DNA of 64,000 nucleotides, from NCBI GenBank assembly GCA_029964075.1, contig CM057135.1, forward strand, positions 8,396,863 through 8,460,862. Reading direction: 5' to 3'. Made by a program: the position numbers and the translations under genes. The notes beneath the pieces are model-generated. The model searched no databases. It had not been told where the DNA came from and was given only the letters and a program-made list of their open reading frames with translations. Shown piece after piece: positions 8,057-19,680 of the stretch; position 1 is the stretch's first letter, and the number at the start of each line of letters is the position of its first letter. The stretch is from Patiria pectinifera (lineage: Eukaryota > Echinodermata > Asteroidea > Valvatida > Asterinidae).

Positions 8057-10657
8057 ATGTGGGGTCTAAGGCAGATTCGTCACTTGAATCACAAAGGCTT
8101 TCTGATCTATTCAAAAAGCAAAGCTTTGAATACCTTGCATGTTTTTTAGGTGGATGGTGTTTCTTAGTTTGAGATGATGTCTCCTGAGAATCATAGCTGA
8201 CAGATTCATCATGCTCAATAGGTGTCTGCATTGAGACTTTGTTAGGCATGGGAGGCACAGCTGGAGGCAAGGCTTGAGGTATGTGTAGGTTGATGGATGG
8301 AGAAACATCAGGCTGTGCATCAGGGTCTGCAGATTCATCATGATTAATGGTTGTCTGCATTGAGACTGTGTTGGGAGAGTGAGGCAAGGCTTGAGGTACA
8401 AGTAGGTTGCTGGATGGAGAAACATCAGGCTGAGCATCAGGGTCAGCTGATTCATCACACTGAATGGGTGTCTTAATTGAGACTGTGTTGGGCAAGGGAG
8501 GCAAGGCTTGAGGTAAGGCTTGAGGTACCTGAAGGTTGCTTGATGGAGAGACATCAGGCTGAGCATTAGGGTCTACAGATTCATCACACTGTAGTGTGCA
8601 TGTGTTGGGAGAGGGAGGCAAGGTTTGAGGCAAAGCTTGAGGCATGGCTGGAGGTACTTGAAGGTTGCTTGATGGAGGGACATCAGGCTGAGCATCACAG
8701 TCTTCAAATTCATCATACTGAATGGGTGTCTGCATTAAGACTGTGTTGGGCAAGGTAGGCATGGCTGGAGAAGCATGAGGTTGTGCAGATTCATCATGAT
8801 AATTGGGTGTCTGTATTAAGACTGTGTTGGGCAAGGTAGGCATGGCTGGAGGCAAGGCTTGAGGTACCTGAAGGTTGCTGGATGGAGAAACATCGGGCTG
8901 AGCATCAGGGTCAGCTGTTTCATCACACTGAATGGGTGTCTTAATTGAGACTGTGTTGGGCAAGGGAGACAAGGCTTGAGGTAGCTGAAGGTTGCTTGAT
9001 AGAGAGACATGAGGCTGAGCATTAGGGTCTACAGATTCATCACACTACAATGTGCATGTGTTGGGAGAGGGAGGCAAGGCTTGAAGCATGGCTGGAGGAA
9101 AGGCTTGAGGTACCTGAAGGTTGCTTGATGGAGAGACATCAGGCTGAGCATTAGGGTCTACAGATTCATCACACTGTAGTGTGCATGTGTTGGGAGAGGG
9201 AGGCAAGGCTTGAGGCATGGCTGGAGTCACTTGAAGGTTGCTTGATGGAGGGACATCAGGCTGAGCATCACAGTCTTCAAATTCATCATTCTGAATGGGT
9301 GTCTGCATTAAGACTGTGTTGGGCAAGGAAGGCATGGCTGGAGGCAAGGCTTGAGGTACCTGAATGTTGCTGGATGGAGAAGCATCAGGTCACTTGAAGG
9401 TTGCTTGATGGAGGGACATCAGGCTGAGCATCACAGTCTTCAAATTCATCATTCTGAATGGGTGTCTGCATTAAGACTGTGTTGGGCAAGGTAGGCATGG
9501 CTGGAGGCAAGGCTTGAGGTACCTGAATGTTGCTGGATGGAGAAGCATCAGGTTGTGCAGATTCATCATGATGAATGGGTGTCTGTATTAAGACTGTGTT
9601 GGGCAAGGTAGGCATGGCTGGAGGCAAGGCTTGAGGTACCTGAAGGTTGCTGGATGGAGAAACATCGGGCTGAGCATCAGGGTCAGCTGATTCATCACAC
9701 GGAATGGGTGTCTTAATTGAGACTGTGTTGGGCAAGGGAGGCAAGGCTTGAGGCATGGCTGGAGGCAAGGCTTGAGGTAGCTGAAGGTTGCTTGATGGAG
9801 AAACATCAGGCTTAGCATTAGGGTCTACAGATTCATCACACTGCAGTGTGCATGTGTTGGGAGAGGGAGGTAAGGCTTGAGGCATGGCTGGAGGCAAGGC
9901 TTGAGGTACCTGAAGGTTGCTGGATGGAGAAGCATCATGTTGTGCAGATTCATCATGATGAATGGGTGTCTGTATTAAGACTGTGTTGGGCAAGGAAGGC
10001 GTGGCTGGAGGCAAGGCTTGAGGTACCTGAAGGTTGCTGGATGGAGAAGCACCAGGTTGTGCAGATTCATCATGACAAATGGGTGTCTGTATTAAGACTG
10101 TGTTGGGCAAGGTAGGCATGGCTGGAGGCAAGGCTTGGTACCTGAAGGTTGCTGGATGGAGAAGCATCAGGTTGTGCAGATTCATCATGATGAATGGGTG
10201 TCTGAATTAAGACTGTGTTGGGCAAGGTAGGCATGGCTGGAGGCAAGACTTGAGACATAACTGGCGGCAAGGCTTGAGACATGGCTGGAGGCAAGGCTTG
10301 CGGTATGGCTGGAGGAAAGGCTTGAGGTACCTGATGGTTGCTTGATGGAGAAACATCATGCTGAGCATCAAGATCTGCAGATTCATTACACTGAATGGTC
10401 GTTTTTATTGAAACTGTGTTAGGCAACGCAGGCATGACTTGCGGCAAGGCTTCAGGCACGTGAACGGTGCTTTATGGAGGGACATCAGGCTGAGCATCAG
10501 GGTCTGCAGATTCATTATGCTGAATGGGTGTCTGCATTGAGACTGTGTTGGGAGAGGGAGGCAAGGCTGGAGGCAATGCGTGAGGTACATGTAGGTTGCT
10601 GGATGGAGAAACATCTGTCTGCCGTATTGTAGCATTTGGTGTGATAGTGTTCAATGG
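7986..10657 (-). repeat. Coding minisatellite, Pro-rich 39-43 residue repeat
   Basis: About 19 units of 117 or 129 bp, alternating in type. Each contains L-P-N-T-V-L-I-Q-T-P, D-E-S-A, S-P-S-S-N-L-Q-V-P and Q-A-L-P-P-A-M-P. The unit length is a multiple of three and the frame is open over long stretches (8972-7986 and 10188-9385), so it was once coding. The exon begins at 10657 after TTTTCTACATCAG, in phase 0 with the SET exon. Lesions: Ser to TAA at 10472, loss of AG near 10137, an out-of-frame unit junction creating a stop at 9385, and Gln to TAG at 9045. Probably a flexible linker between SET and recombinase. Confidence 0.7.
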
Positions 10658-10906
10658 CTGATGTAGAAAATCAAAACAAACATGCACCCAATCAATTTGT
10701 TATCCGTAATATAATAAAAGAGAACAATTAGAGAATCCTCGCATAACATCATTTGTGTGCGCTGGTTCATTTAAGTTTAAATAATAATTTTAATTGAATT
10801 CTGAGCAGTAAAAAAAAATGTATCCAATTTCTGTCATGGGCATATTTGAAGAGTAATTCCTACAAAAAAATTGCTAAAAATAAAAGTAATCACTCAAAAT
10901 ACTAAC

Positions 10907-11117
10907 CATTTGTTTCCATGGAAGCTGTGACTCCTGCAATCCATAATCATACTGTTGCTCACTGCCAACTGGTATGGTGTCCAAGGCAAATAGGCATAAG
11001 AAGGGAACATCTTTTACACACACCACCTTCATGCCACATTTGCGCTCATGCGGCTCCCCATGGTTAACCAGTCTCCCATAGGATGGTCCAGTTATGGGTT
11101 CCTCTGTAGCATCATAA
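10907..11117 (-). CDS. SET domain exon 3 (catalytic half)
   Basis: 211 nt exon after TTTTTATGTGTAG. Joined to the previous exon it reads S-C-Y-D-A-T-E-E-P, matching the Y-C-V-D-A-T block of KMT5A. It holds G-R-L-V-N-H (SET motif III), P-F-L-C-L-F-A-L-D-T-I-P-V-G-S-E and the catalytic Y-D-Y-G. It ends L-P-W-K-Q-M before a GTTAGT donor in phase 0. The family transfers methyl groups from S-adenosylmethionine to histone lysines (KMT5A: H4K20). Key residues look present, so the fold may be active; the true substrate is unknown. Confidence 0.75.
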
Positions 11118-11781
11118 CTACACATAAAAATTGTACGAATTTCGTTACAGTTTTCTATAGATGAATCCCACATTGACAAAAATTATTCGCTCTGGGTTAG
11201 TGTACAATTAAATACGGGAAATTTCTTTGATTTTTGCAAAGCTGGATTAGCCACAGACACGAGGCTTTCATCGGCGAGGCTTTCATCGGAGGCTGCCATT
11301 TCGGATTACTGCTTTGGTTCCAGTACTAAGCATGCGTACGCGCCCAGGTACACGATTCGAAACAACAGAACGGTTGATGCCGGTAAACTGATCTAACTAA
11401 ACGTATGCAAACACGTACCCATTCAGATGCGAAACCTCCCTATTAACCCCATAAAAACATACGGCTCCAAGGGCCTCACAAAATACACTAAGATACACAG
11501 GCCATAAAAATTCAAAGAACCCAGACTAATTTCATGTGTACAATTTGTTTTGCAGACATACTGCAAAATGTTTTGCCTCACTTTCAAACCCAGTGCACAG
11601 ACCAGGTACTGTTAAATAAATCTGAAGTTGTGGAAAAAGTAGTCTCACTTACATTAAACAAGATAGTTACAATACCGGTATTGCGTAACAGAGTCAGGCA
11701 AGTGGCTGCCTTTTCGTGGCACAAGGTGTGCAAACAAAATCAAGCTTTTGGTTTAATAAACAATTTGTCAAAGTGACTCAC

Positions 11782-11941
11782 CAACTGGTTTCTCCCTTGA
11801 ACGAGAAGAAATAACGGAATACACTAGATTGCTCATCATCCTCTTCCAGAGCTTCCGCCACTTCGGACGTTAACAATATTCCCATATATTGTAGGAAGAA
11901 TTCACCTCTTTGAAATTCCTTCGTAGTCACTATTCCTCTTC
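11782..11941 (-). CDS. SET domain exon 2 (GRG cofactor motif)
   Basis: 160 nt exon between TTTTTAATTCTAG and GTGAGTC. It joins the previous exon as P-P-K-G-R-G-I-V, the cofactor-binding G-R-G motif. It continues T-T-K-E-F-Q-R-G-E-F-F-L-Q-Y-M-G, as in KMT5A. It ends F-K-G-E-T-S with phase 2, completed by the next exon. The exact phase match on both sides is strong evidence for a real gene. Confidence 0.75.
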
Positions 11942-12530
11942 CTAGAATTAAAAAGTATATGTATATTAACACCAGAACCAAATTTCGCAATGCAGGAGAC
12001 ATATTGCACATACTTAGGGAGTGATCAAAGGGGTGCCAGGGAAGGGGATAGGCCCAACCACGACTCTTCTGGCACCATTTAAGAATCTACATCAGCCAAA
12101 ATCGCATGTTGGTTCATAAACATGAAGGTACCATAATGACCAAATATATATATTTTCAAGCAGAAAATGACTTGTACAGCAACATGTACATGTACAGTGA
12201 ATCAATCAGTGTGAATGTTCATTTGTACACTTATTCAAATACACCATATGAATTTAGGTAACAAACAAAATATGTACTCTTATTGGAAAGATTTCCATAT
12301 ACGAAGTTCACTAATTTCCCTCTGTATTGACTAACAAGCCCCCAGATAGCAATTTCATGTCATCAAAGTCAATTTGAGCAGTGAGAAAATAGAAGCATTT
12401 TCTTAGAAAACACTTCGAATTTTTCAGTTCTATCTCATAGGGTTTGAAAAAAAAGGGTGTTGAGTGAACTTCGTATATGGAAATCTTTCCCTCTTATTGA
12501 ATAACTGTTGACAATTAAAGGGTACTTTAC

Positions 12531-12644
12531 CTTTTGGAGGGATTTCTTTCACAGCAAATCCTGGTTTGTCTTGAAGTTTGTTGATGTACATCTCAGCCTC
12601 TTTTTTAGGCTTCATGCGCTTCTTTCTTTGTCGATTCATTCTAC
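12531..12644 (-). CDS. SET domain exon 1 (basic lead-in)
   Basis: 114 nt exon after TTCTGTTGTGTTTAG. It encodes a very basic start, M-N-R-Q-R-K-K-R-M-K-P-K-K, then helical E-A-E-M-Y-I-N-K-L-Q and A-V-K-E-I-P-P-K up to a GTAAAG donor. The first ATG (M-N-R-Q) is only 6 nt into the exon and could be the start, or further exons may lie upstream. It occupies the helical pre-SET position of KMT5A. Confidence 0.6.
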
Positions 12645-12699
12645 CTAAACACAACAGAAAACAATACTTTAGCCACAAATCAACATTTGTGTGATGAAC

Positions 12700-13184
12700 A
12701 TAATTTACATGCCATTTCAGAAAGAATTTCCTTTTTTTGGTAAATCAACTTTTCTACAACAGTCTAAACATGTGGCACAATGTTCACAGGAATATCCATG
12801 AACAATTTGTCAGAAATTTGGCCCAAGGCTGGTAACATGCAAACAGATTTACGGTACAGCAGTGTTCTCCAACCTGTAAAACAAACCTGGCGCCCCGCGG
12901 CGCCTGCCATGCTTTTAAAGTGGTCCAGACTTTACCTTTTTTTAGGCGCAATCCAGCATCATTTTGCCCCCCGGTTTTCAATGAATGTTGTTCGTACCAT
13001 CTCAGTTATCCCTCCCACCTTCCCTGTGTCCTCTTACCTCCTATTTCCCGAGATTTCCAACAATATTTGTGCCGTAATAACGACGTGTACAAAATGTTTC
13101 ACTTGTCGCCATCTTCAAAATGAACTCAGTATTATGACGTTATCGGGGAGTCACGTGGCCATATCATGTACTCCTAGACACTAT
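12700..13184. other. Intergenic; GC-rich patch
   Basis: No gene recognised. A GC-rich patch near 12885-12975 stands out from the AT-rich surroundings and may be an old repeat; I could not assign it. Confidence 0.4.
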
Positions 13185-16100
13185 GGGGCCCCCTTACAAA
13201 AATGTTCTATAAAATTCTTTAGAAAGTTTTATACAGTTCTATAGAACTCTACAGGCTCGCCAATTCTCTAAAGAATTTCTATAGAGGGAGTCTATAGAAA
13301 TTGTTTACTCTATAGAATTCTATAGATTTCTAAAACAATTTTTTTCTATAGACCCCAAATTTCTATAGAAAGGTATAATTTCCATAGAGAAGTACTTCTA
13401 TTCAAGGATAATTTCTATAGAGAAGTATACATTCTATAGAGAAGTATATTTCAATGGAAAAGTACAAGATTATCATTTAATATTAAAAAGATAGAAGCTA
13501 AACATCAATACATTTCTAGCGAGGAAATGAGGTTGTTTGTTAATCATTCATGCTACATGTAATGTATTCATGATCTTGAGTTACTACTCATTATTTGCAT
13601 AGCTTGAACCATGCTATAACATAGCGTACGCAGGAAACTTTTCCTTTTACAACTACAACAATTCAAGCACATACAGAAATAATTATTTAGTTTTAGAATG
13701 TGAAAGAAGAAACTTAATTTCCATCTGCATTTTTATTGTAATCAATCCTTCAAAAAGAGCATACATCACATTACATATCATACTTTATATAGCAATAAAA
13801 TCATCAAGTCAGGATACCCCTCCTTATACAGCTCGCCCCAGAAGCACCGGATAAACTAGGAGTTAGAATAAACAGAAGGCTACACACTAATCCAATTACC
13901 CCCCCCCCCCCCCTCTGGCCAGCCCCACACCCAGAATGAAAAGTGACCACCTGCTGAAACCAAGGTCAGGTTACAACCGCTTGTATTGCCTTCCGCTGGT
14001 AACCAGTCTCACCCAACATGTTTTATAGTTCCATGCACGGTATGTACATGTGCACACGACCTTGCATACCAGTCAGTACCAGAACAGAAACTGCCTGTGT
14101 AGCAGATTTGAATTCAGTCAGTTGGACCAACGTGGACCATGGAGCTATGGGGGGAAGGATCGAGGAATGGGTTTGCTGGAAACAAAAAAAAATACATGTA
14201 CTGTCATGATTGTACTTGTTTGTACAAGAAGTTTGAGACGAAATTGCTCAAACCATGAATGTTGGCAGTAAAGTGCATGCCTATGGAAACTTTCAAGAAA
14301 TAATTGCTGTTCTTGCAAACACATTTGATGGAGATTTGACTGTGTGTCTGTTAATGTCATAACTGTTGTTTTCCTCATTGGAACTGTTAATGTTGTTGTC
14401 TCAGTCATGACGGTCATTATACAGTTCGTGATTACCAGATTCCTTCCTCAGCAAAGTTGCAAGAGAACATCGATTTTTAAGAACCACAAAACTACAAAAG
14501 TACATGTAACTTGTCATGCTTGTTTAATATGGGTCAATTCTGCCCGTCCCACGTTCTGGGTCGCTATAACTCATTTTTGATATTTGGGATGTTGGTCTGT
14601 CGTACTTAGCTAACAAATAAGAATCAGCTGACTTGACATGTTTGAGGAATAAGATTCTGAATAAGAACGGCATTGAGGCATGGCCATGTTTGTTAGTGGA
14701 CATTAATTTCATTAACATCACACTTTTTTGTAAAAAATTATAATTTACAAAATGAACAATTCATTTTCCCCACTGCAGACTTCCTCAAATGATACATCTA
14801 GAATTTCTACATCTACCTGTCTCCATGATCCTTTGCGCTGTGCATGGATATGATCTACCAAAAACTACTGAGATGAGCTGCAGTACTTATGTGCATGTAC
14901 AAGACAAAGACTGTCTGACTGCTTCTGCCCCGGCTCTGCAAATTGGAGGCAGCGGCATGCATCCTTAACAAGCAGTTGGAATCATCGTCCTAATCTACAA
15001 GATGTCAGTTCCGGAAACTACAATGGACATCACTTTTAAAAAGATTATCATAAAGTTTGTTCCATACATACACACATATGATACACACATGAACATGCAA
15101 ATGATATACAGGTATGTCACAGCTTGATAGAATGACTCTTGGAAATTACGATCAGTACTTTCCTTCAAACTTCCAATTCTAGTTGTCAAACGTGTCTGAA
15201 TACCATTGCCTTTCAACAAAGCTCTATGCATGGTTTTGCAAACTGAATATAGGCATGGATTGTTGCAACCATCACAAGTCTTTCATGCATGTGTCTTTCT
15301 TGCCAAATTTATAGTATCCCTCTCAGGATAACAATTCATATAAAAATGTGTTTATTTTATTTTTTTTAGCCCAACTTCTGCTATTTCTTTCACCACATTA
15401 ACCGTGTACACTGTACAGACTGTGTTCATTATTGGTGCCTTTGATTTTAATACACTGCACTGGAAAGATATCATCCCCTACATGCGAATTTGTTTTTTAA
15501 AAAGAACAGAATATGTCTGTCCAACTGTAATTGTGTCATGATTGTTTTCCTGATTTTATTTAGTATAAAGAGTAACGCCATGGTAATGTCACATTTTGAA
15601 GTTAACATAAATCTTTATTAATTTTCAATCAAATTTTTCTCAATAAAAATGTGTAAACATTTCTGCAAGAATTGTATTAAATGCTCTATAGAAAAACCTA
15701 CATGTATCATATTTCTAAAGAATTCTATTAAGCGAAGCTTATAGAAAAGGGCCAAACTTCTATAGAACTTTATTGAGTTCTATAGTCTATACAATGTTGC
15801 AAAACAAGCTACACATTTTCTATAGAGTTCTATAAAACGTTTTAAGAGAAATTCGAAACCTCTATACAATTCTATAGAGTTCTATAAAATAGTCCATAGA
15901 AAAAGTTCCAAATTTTCTATAGAGTTCTATAGAATATTTTTATAGAAATTGGAGAAAACCTCTATGAAATTCTGTAGAGTTCTATAAAATATTTCATAGA
16001 AAAAGTCCAAATTTTCTATAGAGTTCTATAGAATATTCTAAATAAAACTAGCCTTATTTCTATAGAATTTTGTTCATTGTTCTATAGAAAAGGTATAATT

Positions 16101-16240
16101 TCTATAAAATTCTATAAACCGCTGTATAGAATTATGGCCCATTTTTCTATAGAATCTCTATAAACCTTATAAAAGACTTCTAAAGAAACTCTATAACATT
16201 TCTATAGACAAAATTCTATAGACATTATGGGTTTTGAACA
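13185..16240. mobile_element. Block bounded by TTCTATAGAA-rich arrays
   Basis: Degenerate copies of the palindrome TTCTATAGAA are packed at 13190-13450 and again at 15680-16225. Between them lie 2.2 kb of unrelated AT-rich sequence with no clear coding region. Both outer edges are followed by short CTATAGACATTATGG-like or CTAGACACTATGGG-like segments in the same orientation. The layout suggests a non-autonomous element with terminal arrays, but I found no clear target duplication. Confidence 0.45.
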
Positions 16241-16450
16241 CACGCAAGGTGGAGACGGCTGAAACGTACACGTTCTAAGATACCCAGATGAAACTTGTAT
16301 CAAAGAACTACTAATACTGACAAATGAAAATCCCATTGTTATTACGTTTCAAAGCCCATACTGTCGTACGGCGCGGATCGGAGCACGTATTATTACACGA
16401 AACAGTCGTTGATAGAGCCAACTTATTTTTCTTCTGATCGAGCAACGACG

Positions 16451-16525
16451 ATGACGTCACGTCAGACGCCCTCATTCGGCAAGTCGGTGCAAAGATTGAG
16501 CTTCACGGCGAACACATTGAGCTGT
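16451..16525 (+). CDS. Candidate first coding exon
   Basis: Twenty-five codons from ATG (M-T-S-R-Q-T-P-S-F-G-K-S) to a GTAAGT donor in phase 0. A perfect TGACGTCA, a CRE-type site, overlaps the start codon (16452-16459). The next plausible exon is at 18550-18645, also phase 0. No family recognised. Confidence 0.3.
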
Positions 16526-16558
16526 GTAAGTTTTCAGACTATTTTGCTGTTTTTCTTT

Positions 16559-17086
16559 AAAATTTTCGCTGTTTGGGAACAATGTAAGGGGTCTGATGGA
16601 AAATCATGAATGTGTAGGCTACATCAATCCAGGGTAACTGTCTCTCTCATTTGTATTCTCTTTACCGGTTTTTGAGGGGTCTTTTTCGGCCTCGCGTGGG
16701 TTTGTGACTATGCTACTGTGAAGCCGTCACCAAAGTATGCCAAATCGGTGGAGGTTTGTATGGAGGGGTACCCGTATAATTCAACGCTCCACTCAGTAGA
16801 GCTACATGATGATGTAGCTCTTAAAATTAAAATTTTCGCTGTTTGGGAACAATGTAAGGGGTCTGATGGAAAATCATGAATGTGTAGGCTACATCAATCC
16901 AGGGTAACTGTCTCTCTCATTTGTATTCTCTTTACCGGTTTTTGAGGGGTCTTTTTCGGCCTCGCGTGGGTTTGTGACTATGCTACTGTGAAGCCGTCAC
17001 CAAAGTATGCCAAATCGGTGGAGGTTTGTATGGAGGGGTACCCGTATAATTCAACGCTCCACTCAGTAGAGCTACATGATGATGTA
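16559..17086. repeat. Perfect 270-bp-period tandem duplication
   Basis: 16559-16816 recurs at 16829-17086 with no difference I can see. The copies start AATTTTCGCTGTTTGGG and end GCTACATGATGATGTA. They lie inside the first intron of the candidate gene beginning at 16451. The lack of divergence implies a recent event or an assembly artefact. Confidence 0.85.
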
Positions 17087-17863
17087 TCCTAGTTTACGGA
17101 CATCGCCTTCAGCACGCGCGGCATTTGACAGCCAAGATTCGAGGTTAATTAGGTGTTACAGACTTCGAAGGAACAGCCACATCTAAGCCTACAATAAACT
17201 GAAAAAGGGACTACCTTAAAAAAGACGGGCTTACCGTTAACTATGATTACCTTCTTTACTTCTGAAAATGAAATTGGAGGAATTTGGTTTGGTTGATCGA
17301 CAAGCTTTCCAACTGTTCCCGCCGTAACACACACACACACACACGGATGTGCATTGTACATGTACGCATTGCCATGCATGTCACGCGCGTGGACAGCGCA
17401 TACTACTGCCGGTTTCATGACGTCACACTTTTTGACCAATTTGAGAACAATTTAGGGGTGTAAGTTTTGAAGAAAACCACAACTATTGTTAAAAATTCCT
17501 CGGAATTACTGCCATCTCTATAAAATAACACAGCTGCTGTCACATAATGAAGAAATAACGCGTGTTCAATTAGTTTTAAAGGAAAAACATAAGTTCCCCC
17601 TAATGTACCGTTTCTTACGATGCTCAATATACCCACTACAAACGCCCCTTCAATTTTCTCAATAGACAATCCCCCCACAGCCGAATCGAATATTCCTAAG
17701 TTTTATCCGGCGCCCGGCCTGCATTGAAACTGCAGTTGGAATGCCTGCTGTACATGGAAGTACAGCGAAAATCGTTCAAAACATTAGGGAGACACGAAAT
17801 TGTCTCCTTAATGTCAGTGACTCCTTAATGACTTGTGTAACTCAATTGTCGCCCAAAGTTGCC

Positions 17864-18033
<170 letters not shown>

Positions 18034-18549
18034 TGCATGCGAACGCTAGAAAATTTACCCAAGTGAGATGATCTTTTTGCGACGTTTAAAAAACGTTTGT
18101 TGGACGTTAGAAATGGACCTACATTAAAATTTCTTTAATGTTTACCCTTCTTCACACATTTGTGAGTTGTGATGGGTACACAATTTCCAATTAGATGCTA
18201 ATATAATTCATGACTTGTTTTTATATGACATGAGCTGCCAATGTTTGTTTTCGCTGAGAACCTTTACATACTGCGAGCATCAGTTTGTGCTTGCCAAACC
18301 CAAGTGAAATTCAATCGACAATCAACATTTTAATGACTAGATCAGCAAATTGGCAGTATGATTTAAGTATAAGTGAACATGTAGGAATTGCCTTTGTAAA
18401 TATTGTACTATGAACTTAGCCCGTAGGGGTCTGTATTGTGATCTTGTTCCTTTGAGTGATTTGCAGAAGGAATCCCTCAAATACTCCTCAAACTGTTTTT
18501 CTTTAATTGATTTAGTTTTTGTTATTTATTTGATTCGTTTGCACTGTAG

Positions 18550-18645
18550 AAACATGGAAGTGATGCAGCAGCTCAATCTGAGGATATTCAGGAAGATGAA
18601 GATCAGATGACCAGTGAAGACTTTTATATTTACAAATTTAGTTAA
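18550..18645 (+). CDS. Candidate acidic terminal exon
   Basis: Follows a TTTGCACTGTAG acceptor and is open for 31 codons (K-H-G-S-D-A-A-A-Q-S-E-D-I-Q-E-D-E-D-Q-M) to TAA. In phase 0 with the exon at 16451-16525. The small acidic product matches nothing I recognise. Confidence 0.3.
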   Translation, partial: KHGSDAAAQSEDIQEDEDQMTSEDFYIYKFS

Positions 18646-19379
18646 GAAAATATATGTTTGCTTTGCCAGTTTTAAACACAATGTTTAAGATAAAGACCAG
18701 TTGGAGTCTGGATAATACCGGCAAAGCACATACTTATCGCCATTCATAAATACCCTTTCTGTCCAAAAAGTTAAAACTAATTCGGTCCAAAAGTCAAAAT
18801 AAGTCAAATATTATAACAATTTCAATGTTTTTTCTCAGCTATTTTACTCTTATGTTTGTCGGACACCAGCCACAGGTCTTAATCAGTTGTTTAAAACCGG
18901 CATTTTCAAGCTATTTTCAAGGGTACATGTATTTTGGTGTAATTTGTTTTTATGCAAATTAAATGTTCTTCTAGGCTTTATGATTAAAAGTGTGATGCCA
19001 TTTCAGGTAGCAAAAACATCGACGTTACAGCTCATTTAGGACAAAAGAAAAAACAATACTGTACATTTTCTTTTGTCCAGTACGCCATCGAGCAAAAGTT
19101 TCTCGCAGACGTTTTCATTCAGCACATATTCCGGCACAATAACTGTTTGTAATAAATCGCTAAACAACTTTTAAATACAATTAATTTGATTTTAATTTCT
19201 AATATCTACAGGTACGGATATAAATCTATGAAACCTCGAGTTCTGTAATTTGAAGTTCCGGACCAAGAATAAAGTTGATAAAACACAGAATCATCTAGTG
19301 TCAGTTGTTTGTCTGAACCTCCAAAACGTTTTATGTAGGTCATTGTAAGGTCCTAGATAACTACTAGCAAGTTGTTAAT

Positions 19380-19680
19380 ACGTTTTGTACGTTCAAAGAA
19401 CGTTCTTAGAACGTCTCAAAAAAGCGTTTTCAAAACGTCGGTTTGGTAACGTTGTTCCAACGTACAGATTTCGACATTAATCTGACGTTGAATATATGTT
19501 TAAATTGCGTCACGATATTAACAATGTTAAATTCAATATGGGTATCAATCGTCAGTTTTGTAAAATTCTTCCAATGTATTTTGACATTATTCTAATGTTG
19601 GATAAATGCATAAAATTGCGTCGTGATAATGACCTAAATGTACCAACGTCGGTTTGGTAAACTTTGATTTTAATTAGTCC
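19380..19680. repeat. AACGTT-rich repeat block
   Basis: Many short inverted copies of ACGTT/AACGT (for example GTTCAAAGAACGTTC). It resembles the larger AACGTT/CAACGT arrays at 28.1-29.5 kb, and a small GACGTTTAAAAAACG block at 18080 may be the other edge of the same element. Confidence 0.4.

Larger units (their letters stand above)
6222..12644 (-). pseudogene. SET methyltransferase - zinc finger - tyrosine recombinase fusion gene
   Basis: Whole-locus entry. Exons 12644-12531, 11941-11782, 11117-10907 and 10657-6222 join with matching phases (1, 2, 0) at canonical splice sites. They give a KMT5A-like SET domain, a Pro-rich repeat linker, two zinc-finger-like motifs and a tyrosine-recombinase-like domain. 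The three SET exons are undamaged. The long exon carries nonsense codons at 10472 and 9045, a 2-bp loss near 10137, an out-of-frame repeat junction at 9385, a 4-bp slip at 7988-8003 and an extra A at 7591-7594. The fusion could be a mobile-element gene that captured a SET domain, or a host multi-copy family. As read, it cannot give one full-length protein without unseen splicing. Confidence 0.65.

Noticed and set aside
8111-9818. Met/Leu/Cys-rich minus-strand frames overlapping the Pro-rich repeats
   Set aside because: Alternative frames of the same minisatellite; only the Pro-rich frame joins the SET exon in phase.
12784-12981. Upstream exon of the SET gene
   Set aside because: The minus-strand frame does not match a SET lead-in and the GC-rich patch looks repeat-derived.
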